Source: Algoriphagus taiwanensis
Lineage (GTDB): Bacteria; Bacteroidota; Bacteroidia; Cytophagales; Cyclobacteriaceae
Assembly: GCF_036245645.1 (NCBI RefSeq)
Contig: NZ_BTPE01000001.1
Span: forward strand, 62,001-126,000
Length of the DNA: 64,000 bases
Direction of reading: 5' to 3'
How positions within the stretch are numbered: the stretch's first letter is position 1; each line of letters opens with the position of its first letter. Shown one piece after another: positions 7,883 to 15,239 of this stretch. Position numbers and translations under genes: made by a program. The notes beneath the pieces are model-generated. The model was not told the origin of the DNA. It did not search any database and saw only the letters and a list, made by a program, of their open reading frames with translations.

Positions 7883-9517
7883 TCAAAGAACCTTTGCCGG
7901 TTCTTTGGCTTCTGCTTTCAAGCTCTTGAAGGCCAAGAAAATCAAGGAAATCGCCAGAACAAACAGCAAAGCAGCAATCACTGCCAAGACATAGCCCTTT
8001 TCCTGATAATTTTTCCAAGCAAATAATCCCAAGGAGGCCAAAGTGACGGTAAACATGAAAAACATGGGGATCGTCACAAAGGTCGCAGGGATGTTTTTCT
8101 TAATCAGCCACACAGCAATGGTCAATAAAGCAAGTGCTGCCAAAAGTTGATTGGCAGATCCGAAAATCGGCCAAAGAGTAGAAAACTCCCCGGAAAGAAG
8201 CAAAAGCACAGAAAGAATCACCACAATCAGGGTGGAGACATAGCGGTTTTTGGACAAAACCTTCGCAGCGGGCTGAGGCATATCTTCGAAATATTCCTGC
8301 AAGGTAAACCGTGCCAGTCGGGTACAGGTGTCCAAAGTGGTCAAAGCAAAGGCGGAAACGGTCAAAGCGACAAAGCCTACGGCAAATTGCTCGGGAATGC
8401 CCAAGGTAGAAATCATACCTCCCAGTCCAGTAGAAAATAAGGAAACAGGACCTTCGGTGCCTAATCGGTCAACGTATTCGGTGCGGGAAAGGACCACTAC
8501 TGCCCCGACAGAAATGATGGCCAAAAAGGATTCGATGAGCATTCCTCCAAAACCAACCACCTTAGCATCGCTTTCCTTATCCAGCTGCTTGGATGTGGTC
8601 CCCGATGCCACCAAGGAATGGAAACCTGATATTGCTCCACAGGCTATCGTTACAAACAAAACCGGGAAAAGGAACCCCAGATTCTTGTCTGAAGTATGGA
8701 TTTCCTGAGTCATTTCGATTTGAGGATTGGCTACAAACACACCCAAAACCGCAGCAAGCATCATCCCATAAAGCAAATAGCTGTTTAGGTAATCTCTAGG
8801 CTGTAGAAGCAAAGAAACAGGAGTGACTGAGGCCAAAAATGCGTATCCCAAAAGCAAAAGTATCCAGACCTCATAGTCTAATGCAAAAGGAAGCTGGGTG
8901 CCGAGATAGACAAAATAGTACATCAATACCACTCCAATAACCGTCAGGATAAGAAATGGAATCGTCTTTTGCCCAACTCTTCTGTTGACTATGCCAAAGG
9001 CAACAGCCAAGCCAATAAAGAAAATCGATGCCGAAGCGACCCCTGGATTGGCTACAAAGGTTTTAGCGATGATATCTGAGAATACGCCGATTACAAGAAT
9101 TAAGGTGGAGAAGGAAAAAAGGACGAACAGCTGCTTTCCTTTGGGTCCGATTTGATTTCGGATAATGACCCCAATGGACTTTCCCTCCGTCCTCAGAGAT
9201 GCGGCCATACTGCCCAAGTCATGCACTGCTCCGAAGAAAATACCTCCGACCAAAATCCAGATGACAGCGGGTATCCAGCCAAAAGTAACGGCGATAATTG
9301 GTCCTACAATTGGCCCTGCCCCTGCGATGGAAGCAAAATGATGGCCCAAAACCACGATGGGTTTGCTCGGTTCGTAGTCCACTCCATCCCTCAGTGTATG
9401 CGAAGGGGCTTTTCGGCTGTCGCTCAGACCAAATTTGTTGTAAACAAACCGACCGTAAAAGCGGTAGGCGAGGATCAAAATGACAGCAGAAATTAGAAGG
9501 AGCAGGGATAAGCTCAT
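7883..9517 (-). CDS. cstA: Carbon starvation protein CstA family transporter
   Basis: CstA-family proteins are inner-membrane transporters linked to peptide or pyruvate uptake under carbon limitation. This 544-residue protein has about 14-16 hydrophobic segments and the family signatures HHFASIAGAGPIVGPI near residue 60, FFGAVHDLGSMAASLR near 95-110, and VSLLLQPRDYLNSY in the middle. It is shorter than E. coli CstA (701 residues), as in many Bacteroidota. ATG start at 9517. It converges on the haloperoxidase-fold gene with only 10 bases between the stops and diverges from accD. The family is firm; the substrate is not shown by the sequence. Confidence 0.93.
   Translation of the reverse strand: MSLSLLLLISAVILILAYRFYGRFVYNKFGLSDSRKAPSHTLRDGVDYEPSKPIVVLGHHFASIAGAGPIVGPIIAVTFGWIPAVIWILVGGIFFGAVHDLGSMAASLRTEGKSIGVIIRNQIGPKGKQLFVLFSFSTLILVIGVFSDIIAKTFVANPGVASASIFFIGLAVAFGIVNRRVGQKTIPFLILTVIGVVLMYYFVYLGTQLPFALDYEVWILLLLGYAFLASVTPVSLLLQPRDYLNSYLLYGMMLAAVLGVFVANPQIEMTQEIHTSDKNLGFLFPVLFVTIACGAISGFHSLVASGTTSKQLDKESDAKVVGFGGMLIESFLAIISVGAVVVLSRTEYVDRLGTEGPVSLFSTGLGGMISTLGIPEQFAVGFVALTVSAFALTTLDTCTRLARFTLQEYFEDMPQPAAKVLSKNRYVSTLIVVILSVLLLLSGEFSTLWPIFGSANQLLAALALLTIAVWLIKKNIPATFVTIPMFFMFTVTLASLGLFAWKNYQEKGYVLAVIAALLFVLAISLIFLAFKSLKAEAKEPAKVL
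7884..7907. other. Hairpin at a convergent gene junction
   Basis: CAAAGAACC (7884-7892) and GGTTCTTTG (7899-7907) form a perfect 9-bp stem with a 6-base loop, overlapping the last codons of cstA. No T-run follows on either strand, so a terminator role is only a guess. Confidence 0.35.
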
Positions 9518-9682
9518 GGTTATTTGGATAAGTGGAGTGGAGACAGGGTCAAAATTCTGTTGATCCGAATACCTTCAAAATAATGTAAAATTAACGTCTT
9601 GAAAAAGTCATTTTACAGAAGGGATTCTCTTCCGGTCCGATGCCTTCTCTGGATTTTAATTTTAATTAACGGAGATAAGGTC

Positions 9683-9690
9683 TAAATTTG
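9683..9690 (+). promoter_or_regulatory. Candidate -7 promoter element for accD
   Basis: TAAATTTG fits the Bacteroidota -7 consensus TAnnTTTG and ends 39 bases before the accD start. The -33 half is not convincing. The rest of the 9518-9729 gap between the divergent cstA and accD genes shows nothing else clear. Confidence 0.5.
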
Positions 9691-9729
9691 TAGCCTTTGA
9701 CTCGTCAAAAAACAACCTAATATACCCTT

Positions 9730-10572
9730 ATGGCTTGGTTTAAAAGAACTGATAAAGGCATTAAAACCTCTACTGCTGAGAAAAAAGATGCGCCCGACGG
9801 ACTTTGGTTTAAGACTCCAAACGGAAATATTATCCATACCCGGGAGCTGAAAAACAATTCCTTTGTATGTCCGGACGATGATTTTCATGTGAAAATCGGC
9901 TCCAAGGAATATTTTGAAATCATTTTCGACCAAAACAAATTCACCGAGCTGGACAAGGACATGAGGTCCGGTGACCCGCTTAAATTCTCCGATACCAAGC
10001 CTTATTCCTCCCGTATCAAAGCAACGATAGAGAAGACCGAGCTCAATGATGCGGTCCGTACAGCCTATGGAAAAATGAACGGATTGGATATCGTGGTAGC
10101 CTGTATGGACTTTTCTTTTATCGGAGGCTCTATGGGTTCTGTGGTAGGAGAAAAGATTGCCCGTGCCATTGATCACTCATTGAAGCACAAGGCTCCGTTT
10201 TTGATGATCTCCAAGTCAGGGGGCGCTAGAATGATGGAGGCAGGCTTTTCGCTCATGCAAATGGCCAAGACTTCAGCCAAATTAGCGCTCTTGGATCAGG
10301 CAGCCATTCCTTACATTTCCCTTTTGACTGACCCTACTACAGGTGGTGTTACGGCTTCCTATGCCATGTTGGGAGATTTCAATATTGCCGAGCCTGAGGC
10401 TTTGATCGGATTTGCAGGCCCGAGGGTTATCCGGGAGACAATTGGGAAAGATCTTCCCAAAGGTTTCCAAAGTTCTGAGTTTGTTTTGGAACACGGATTT
10501 CTTGATTTCATCATCGATAGAAGGCAGTTGAAATCAAGACTCACCACTTTGCTAAACCTCTTGAACAATTAA
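9730..10572 (+). CDS. accD: Acetyl-CoA carboxylase carboxyltransferase subunit beta, zinc-ribbon-less
   Basis: AccD forms, with AccA, the carboxyltransferase that moves CO2 from carboxybiotin to acetyl-CoA in the first step of fatty-acid synthesis. The 280-residue protein has the crotonase-like core: FIGGSMGSVVGEKIARA, SKSGGARMMEAG, LTDPTTGGVTASYAMLGD and IGFAGPRVI. The N-terminal region that normally holds a four-cysteine zinc ribbon keeps the flanking residues (GLWFK, ELKNN, FVCP) but retains only one of the four cysteines (Cys47); the others are Thr29, Asn/Gly31-32 and Asp50. ATG start, own promoter upstream; nqrF follows after a 135-base gap with its own promoter. Confidence 0.96.
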   Translation: MAWFKRTDKGIKTSTAEKKDAPDGLWFKTPNGNIIHTRELKNNSFVCPDDDFHVKIGSKEYFEIIFDQNKFTELDKDMRSGDPLKFSDTKPYSSRIKATIEKTELNDAVRTAYGKMNGLDIVVACMDFSFIGGSMGSVVGEKIARAIDHSLKHKAPFLMISKSGGARMMEAGFSLMQMAKTSAKLALLDQAAIPYISLLTDPTTGGVTASYAMLGDFNIAEPEALIGFAGPRVIRETIGKDLPKGFQSSEFVLEHGFLDFIIDRRQLKSRLTTLLNLLNN

Positions 10573-10650
10573 TCAGTTACTTGAGTAAAAAGGATCTGAA
10601 ACACAAGTCAAATTTGCCTGCATTTTTGGCCTGTTTTTCTGATTAATAAA

Positions 10651-10658
10651 TATATTTG
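10651..10658 (+). promoter_or_regulatory. Candidate promoter of nqrF
   Basis: TATATTTG is an exact TAnnTTTG match followed by TGCACCC, a common start context in this phylum; TTTTTG at 10623-10628 could be the -33 half with a 22-base spacer. It lies 49 bases before the nqrF ATG. Confidence 0.65.
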
Positions 10659-10707
10659 TGCACCCAAAAAAGGGGCTATTCCTAGGAAAAAGTAAAACAA
10701 AAATTTC

Positions 10708-12009
10708 ATGGGTTCTGTAATTATTACATCCATAGTAGCATTTACTGTTATCATTCTGCTGCTGGTACTTATCCTGCTTTTTGCCCAGTCCAAGCTGGTC
10801 AATACAGGTGATGTCAAAATCGTCATCAATGGTGATGAGAAAAATCCTGTCGTGACTTCCGCAGGTACTACCCTTCTTTCCACCTTGGGTAATCAAAAAA
10901 TCTTCCTTCCATCTGCGTGTGGGGGTGGCGGTACTTGCGCTATGTGCAAGTGCGTGGTAGAAGAAGGTGGGGGTGATGTATTGCCTACTGAAGTGGGTCA
11001 CCTGAGCCGTGCCGAGCAGCAAGGAAAGGTTCGATTGGCATGTCAGGTCAAAGTAAAGCAAGACATGAAGATCCGAGTACCGGAAGAAATCTTCGGTATC
11101 AAGAAGTGGGAATGTGAAGTAGTTTCCAATTACAACGTTTCTACTTTCATCAAAGAATTTAAAGTGAAATTGCCGGAAGGCGAAACGCTTGATTTTGAAT
11201 CAGGAGGATATATCCAGATTGACGTTCCCGCCATCACGGTTAATTTCAAAGACATCGACATCACTCCTCACCCTGAATTGGGTCACCCAAATGATGTCTA
11301 CAAGAGTGATTGGGATAAATTCGGTCTTTGGAGCTTGGTTATGAAAAATGATGAGCCTCTCTTCAGAGCCTATTCCATGGCCAATCACCCTGCCGAAGGA
11401 AATATCATCATGCTGACCATCCGTATTGCTACCCCACCTTGGGATAGAGCAAACAATAGATGGATGGATGTGAATCCTGGAGTTTGTTCCTCTTATGTAT
11501 TCTCCAGAAAGCCCGGCGACAAGGTGACTATCTCTGGACCTTATGGTGAATTCCACATCAATCCAACCGAAAGAGAGATGATCTACATCGGTGGTGGTGC
11601 AGGTATGGCTCCGTTAAGATCTCATATCTTCCACCTTTTCCATACTGAAAAGACCGGAAGAAAAGTGTCCTACTGGTATGGAGGTAGATCCAAGAAGGAA
11701 CTCTTCTATGTACCTCATTTCCGGGATATCGAGAAAGACTTCCCTAACTTCCAGTTCCATATCGGTCTTTCCGAACCGCTTCCTGAAGATAACTGGAAGG
11801 TGAAAAAGTCCTTGGATGGAGAAGGTGATGGTTATATCGGATTTATCCACCAAGTATTGTACGACAACTACTTGAAGAATCATCCAGAGCCAGATGAGGT
11901 AGAGTATTACCTCTGTGGTCCTCCTTTGATGAATGCTGCGGTACTCAAATTATTAGATGACTTGGGTATCCCTAAAGAGAATATCAGATTCGATGATTTC
12001 GGAGGATAA
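10708..12009 (+). CDS. nqrF: Na+-translocating NADH:quinone reductase subunit F
   Basis: NqrF is the NADH-oxidising subunit of the sodium-pumping NADH:quinone reductase; electrons pass from NADH to FAD to a 2Fe-2S centre. The 433-residue protein has one N-terminal membrane helix (about 4-27), a ferredoxin domain with Cys71, Cys77, Cys80 (SACGGGGTCAMCKC) and Cys112, an FAD-binding motif RAYSMANHP, and an NAD-binding motif GGGAGMAPLRSH. It ends LRFDDFGG, typical of the family. Subunits A-E are not next to it: accD is upstream and an unrelated operon is downstream, with a terminator right after the stop. So nqrF is expressed alone here and the other subunits must lie elsewhere. Confidence 0.95.
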   Translation: MGSVIITSIVAFTVIILLLVLILLFAQSKLVNTGDVKIVINGDEKNPVVTSAGTTLLSTLGNQKIFLPSACGGGGTCAMCKCVVEEGGGDVLPTEVGHLSRAEQQGKVRLACQVKVKQDMKIRVPEEIFGIKKWECEVVSNYNVSTFIKEFKVKLPEGETLDFESGGYIQIDVPAITVNFKDIDITPHPELGHPNDVYKSDWDKFGLWSLVMKNDEPLFRAYSMANHPAEGNIIMLTIRIATPPWDRANNRWMDVNPGVCSSYVFSRKPGDKVTISGPYGEFHINPTEREMIYIGGGAGMAPLRSHIFHLFHTEKTGRKVSYWYGGRSKKELFYVPHFRDIEKDFPNFQFHIGLSEPLPEDNWKVKKSLDGEGDGYIGFIHQVLYDNYLKNHPEPDEVEYYLCGPPLMNAAVLKLLDDLGIPKENIRFDDFGG

Positions 12010-12018
12010 GCAAAAAAT

Positions 12019-12044
12019 AAAATCCCGCTCAGGCGGGATTTTTT
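12019..12044 (+). terminator. Terminator of nqrF
   Basis: AAAATCCCGC (12019-12028) pairs with GCGGGATTTT (12033-12042) around a TCAG loop, followed by T's; it starts 9 bases past the nqrF stop. Confidence 0.88.
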
Positions 12045-12089
12045 AGTTTAGTACCATTTTTGTTTACTTTGATTTCAGATCACCGATAC

Positions 12090-13241
12090 ATGAATATTCA
12101 CTCTTTTTTTGAACCCGTCGCTGAGTACCTTCTGGAGAAAAGCTATTCTGAAAATTCCTTTTTCCATCAAATCCACATCCATGGTGAGAAATTTCCCGAT
12201 TTGAAGGGGATTCAGATTGCCTTTGTTGGATTAAAGGAAAGCCGTGGAACGGCAAAAGCCGAAAGTGTTTCAAGGGGAAGCACAGAAATCCGGGAGAAAT
12301 TGTATGAACTCAAAAAAGGAATGGCCCCTTACCGAATGGCGGATTTGGGGGATATTATTTCGGGGGAAACCTTGAATGATACCTACCAGGCTGTTCGGCA
12401 GGTGGGAGAATACCTGATGAAGCAGCAGATCCTTCCCGTTTTCTTTGGCGGGACTCATGACTTGGATTTTGGGCAGTATTTGGCTTACCAAAAATTGAAA
12501 AAGCTGGTCAACCTAGTCACCGTAGACGCCAAAGTGGATATGGAAGAGCAAGGACCAGAAGATACGCGCCATACTCAGGAGATTGTGCTACATCAGCCTA
12601 ATTTTCTTTTTTCTTACTCTCACTTGGCGTATCAAAGCTTCTTGGTTGACCCTACGCTGATCAATGTCATGGAGAAGTTGTATTTTGACCATGTACGCTT
12701 GGGGCAGTTGAGAGATGGGTTCAAAGAAGTGGAACCCTTGGTTCGGGATGCGGATTTGTTAAGCTTTGATCTCAGTGCCATCCAGTCGGCAGATGCTCCC
12801 GGGGCAGTTGATGCCCAGCCTTTTGGTCTCTCAGGAGAAGAAGCCTGTCAGATTTGTTGGTTTGCCGGGACTAATGAGAAACTGAGCTCTTTTGGGCTTT
12901 TTGGCTACGATCCTTACTTTGACGATGCTGCGAATAAGACAGCTAAGGTAGCAGCTGTGATGATCTGGTATTTTGTGGAAGGGTTTTACAATCGCAAGGA
13001 CAGTCTTTCTTTCAAAAGCACGGATTACATCAAGTACACCGTCTCTTTGGACACCAAGCCCAATACCCTCGTTTTCTATAAAAGTAAAAAAAGCGGGAAA
13101 TGGTGGATGGAAATTCCCCAAAATGAAATCCAGCGATTTGACCGGGTAAGTACGGTCCCTTGCAGCTATTCCGACTACCAAATCGCCCAAAAAGGGGAGG
13201 TGCCGGAGCGCTGGATCAATGCCCAAGTGAAGTTTTTCTGA
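12090..13241 (+). CDS. Arginase/ureohydrolase-fold protein with incomplete metal site
   Basis: The 383-residue protein belongs to the arginase/agmatinase/formimidoylglutamase superfamily, which normally uses two Mn ions to hydrolyse guanidino groups. I use the ATG at 12090 rather than TTG at 12060. Of the six usual metal ligands, four are present: His123 (GGTHD), Asp146 and Asp150 (VDAKVD), and Asp227 (SFDLSAI). The motif His is Lys148 and the second Asp of the last motif is Ser229; the SADAPG remnant remains. It is often annotated as formimidoylglutamase, but no other histidine-catabolism gene is present. It begins a tightly coupled operon: the cytochrome b5-like gene overlaps its stop codon. 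It may be an altered enzyme or a non-catalytic relative. Confidence 0.8.
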   Translation: MNIHSFFEPVAEYLLEKSYSENSFFHQIHIHGEKFPDLKGIQIAFVGLKESRGTAKAESVSRGSTEIREKLYELKKGMAPYRMADLGDIISGETLNDTYQAVRQVGEYLMKQQILPVFFGGTHDLDFGQYLAYQKLKKLVNLVTVDAKVDMEEQGPEDTRHTQEIVLHQPNFLFSYSHLAYQSFLVDPTLINVMEKLYFDHVRLGQLRDGFKEVEPLVRDADLLSFDLSAIQSADAPGAVDAQPFGLSGEEACQICWFAGTNEKLSSFGLFGYDPYFDDAANKTAKVAAVMIWYFVEGFYNRKDSLSFKSTDYIKYTVSLDTKPNTLVFYKSKKSGKWWMEIPQNEIQRFDRVSTVPCSYSDYQIAQKGEVPERWINAQVKFF

Positions 13242-13468
13242 TGAAAAATTTCACCAAACAACAGCTTGCTCTGAGAAATGGGCAGGATAAACCCGAGATT
13301 TGGGTGGCCTTCCGAGGAGTGATTTACGATGTGAGCTCTTCCAGGCTTTGGGCTAGAGGAAAACATTACGAACATTGGGCAGGGCAGGATTTGACTGAGG
13401 AGCTAAGGGATGCCCCACATACTGAAAAAGTTTTTGAAAAATTTCAGGCCATAGGTCTTCTCATATGA
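13241..13468 (+). CDS. Cytochrome b5-like heme/steroid-binding domain protein
   Basis: A 75-residue protein consisting of one cytochrome b5-like domain: PEIWVAFRGVIYDVSSS, then WARGKHYEHWAGQDLTEEL and a C-terminal GLL. The layout is closer to the membrane-associated progesterone receptor type than to classic b5: the HPGG heme motif is absent and Tyr/His residues (KHYEHW) lie in the ligand region. Proteins of this size often bind heme or a hydrophobic ligand in the cytosol. The start ATG at 13241 shares one base with the stop of the upstream gene, and its stop overlaps the start of the kinase by 4 bases (ATGA), showing translational coupling. Its role in this operon is unknown. Confidence 0.8.
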   Translation: MKNFTKQQLALRNGQDKPEIWVAFRGVIYDVSSSRLWARGKHYEHWAGQDLTEELRDAPHTEKVFEKFQAIGLLI

Positions 13469-14307
13469 TACTGATAGCAGATAGCGGTTCCAGTAAAACG
13501 GACTGGAGAATCATCCATAAGGATGGTAAGATAAGTCAACATCGTGGAGTGGGTTTTAATCCCTACTACATGACCTCTGAGGAAATGGCCCTTCAGTTGA
13601 GAGAGGATTTTCTCGTCAATGCTGTGGATGAGATCGGGCAAGTGTTTTTTTATGGAGCGGGCTGTTCTGCTCCGGATAGAAAGGAAGAAGTAAAGCAAGC
13701 CTTATTATCCCTTTTTCCCAGTGCTGAAATAGCAATAGATCATGATTTGTCTGCGGCGGCGAGAGCAACTTGCGGACACAAACCAGGGATTGCCTGTATT
13801 CTGGGCACGGGCTCCAACAGCTGTGATTATGACGGGAAAGAGATCATTGATACCCGGCCTGCGGCAGGTTATATTTTGGGAGACGAAGGTGGAGGTGCTT
13901 TCATCGGAAAAAGGTTCCTCATCGATTTTATCCATGAAGAAATGCCCCAAAATATTAGAGAAGCGGCGATAGAGCGGTTTCACTTTTCTCAAAACATCAT
14001 TCAGGATCATGTATATCGTCAGCCTTTTCCCAGTCGGTATATGGCCAGTTTCTGCAAATTCATTTCAGAGCATAAGTCGGACCCTTATTGCTATGGCCTA
14101 TTTTATTCTTCCTTTATGGCATTCTTTGACAAGCATGTCTGCAAATACAAGGATTACCAAAATAAACCGGTCAACTTTGTAGGGTCTATCGCCTACTACA
14201 ATGGGGATATCCTAAGAAAAGCCGCACTAGATCGCGGCATCCAAGCCTCCATAATTATCGAAAATCCAATCGCAGGCTTAACCCTGTACCATCAAGAACT
14301 CCTATGA
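13465..14307 (+). CDS. BadF/BcrA-type sugar kinase, probable MurNAc or GlcNAc kinase
   Basis: The 280-residue protein is an ASKHA-fold kinase of the BadF/BadG/BcrA/BcrD family. The phosphate-1 loop ADSGSSKTDW is at the N-terminus, the second phosphate motif ILGTGSNSC lies near residue 113, and the GYILGDEGGGAFIGK segment near 135-150 matches N-acetylglucosamine kinases. The murQ start overlaps its stop by 4 bases. Because MurQ acts on MurNAc-6-phosphate, I infer that this kinase phosphorylates MurNAc, as the MurK kinases of Clostridium and Tannerella do, to feed cell-wall sugars back into metabolism. A GlcNAc specificity is possible. Confidence 0.87.
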   Translation: MILIADSGSSKTDWRIIHKDGKISQHRGVGFNPYYMTSEEMALQLREDFLVNAVDEIGQVFFYGAGCSAPDRKEEVKQALLSLFPSAEIAIDHDLSAAARATCGHKPGIACILGTGSNSCDYDGKEIIDTRPAAGYILGDEGGGAFIGKRFLIDFIHEEMPQNIREAAIERFHFSQNIIQDHVYRQPFPSRYMASFCKFISEHKSDPYCYGLFYSSFMAFFDKHVCKYKDYQNKPVNFVGSIAYYNGDILRKAALDRGIQASIIIENPIAGLTLYHQELL

Positions 14308-15110
14308 AAGTCACTGAAAGCAATTCTCTATACGACAACCTGGAAAAAATGGAGGTCGCACAACTTCTCCTGTCTATCAATGAAGAGGACCATAAAGTGG
14401 CCCCTGCAGTCAAGGAGAAGATTCCTGCCATTGCAGCCTTGGTTGAGCAGATTGTGCCAAGGATGCAGGAAGGCGGGCGGCTATTTTACATAGGAGCGGG
14501 AACAAGCGGTAGACTGGGTATTTTGGATGCTTCCGAGTGTCCTCCTACCTATGGAGTGCCTCACGATTGGGTGATTGGGCTCATCGCAGGAGGAGATGCC
14601 GCCATTCGAAAGGCTGTAGAGAATGCAGAAGATGATCCAGAGCAGGCCTGGAAAGATATTCTAGATTATGGGTTTTCTGAACTGGATACTGTGATAGGAA
14701 TTGCTGCTTCGGGCACCACTCCTTATGTGATTGGAGGAGTAAAACAGGCAAGAGAAAAGGGCTTGCTTACCGGCTGCATTACCTGCAATCCGGATTCTCC
14801 GCTCTCTCAGGCAGTGGAGTACCCTATTGAGGTAGTGGTAGGGCCTGAATTTGTCACCGGAAGTACCCGGATGAAATCAGGAACTGCCCAAAAGTTGGTA
14901 CTCAATATGATTTCTACTTCCGTCATGATCAAGCTGGGAAGAGTGAAAGGTAACAAGATGGTGGATATGCAGCTGTCCAATGCAAAACTGGTCGATAGAG
15001 GTACCAAAATGATCATGGAGGCAACGGGCGTGTCCTATGAAGTAGCTCAAGACCTTTTGCTTACGCATGGTTCGGTGAGAAATGCCACTGCCTTTTTCTA
15101 TAAAAAGTAA
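14304..15110 (+). CDS. murQ: N-acetylmuramic acid 6-phosphate etherase
   Basis: MurQ removes the lactyl ether from MurNAc-6-phosphate, giving GlcNAc-6-phosphate and D-lactate, a step of peptidoglycan recycling in the cytoplasm. The 268-residue protein is a single SIS domain with YIGAGTSGRLGILDASECPPTYG cut here as YIGAGTSGRLG and DASECPPTYG (residues about 57-80), IAASGTTPYV in the middle, and the substrate-binding segment GSTRMKSGTAQK near 190-200. The catalytic Glu is in ASECPP. It is about 30 residues shorter than E. coli MurQ (298) and lacks the C-terminal helical tail, as in other Bacteroidota. It is the last gene of the four-gene overlapping operon. Confidence 0.95.
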   Translation: MKVTESNSLYDNLEKMEVAQLLLSINEEDHKVAPAVKEKIPAIAALVEQIVPRMQEGGRLFYIGAGTSGRLGILDASECPPTYGVPHDWVIGLIAGGDAAIRKAVENAEDDPEQAWKDILDYGFSELDTVIGIAASGTTPYVIGGVKQAREKGLLTGCITCNPDSPLSQAVEYPIEVVVGPEFVTGSTRMKSGTAQKLVLNMISTSVMIKLGRVKGNKMVDMQLSNAKLVDRGTKMIMEATGVSYEVAQDLLLTHGSVRNATAFFYKK

Positions 15111-15159
15111 GATATACGGAAAGATTGAATCAGGGTCTGCAAAATATCCGAATTAGCCG

Positions 15160-15167
15160 TATCTTTG
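15160..15167 (+). promoter_or_regulatory. Candidate promoter of the pseudouridine synthase gene
   Basis: TATCTTTG, an exact TAnnTTTG match, is followed by CACCC. It implies an mRNA leader of about 65 bases that contains two small hairpins: ACTG/CAGT at 15182-15194 and GCAG/CTGC at 15221-15233, the second 6 bases before the ATG. Confidence 0.6.
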
Positions 15168-15239
15168 CACCCTCATTAAATCACTGGATTTCAGTAATTT
15201 ATTTCAAAAACCTAACTACAGCAGGGATGCTGCAAAACG

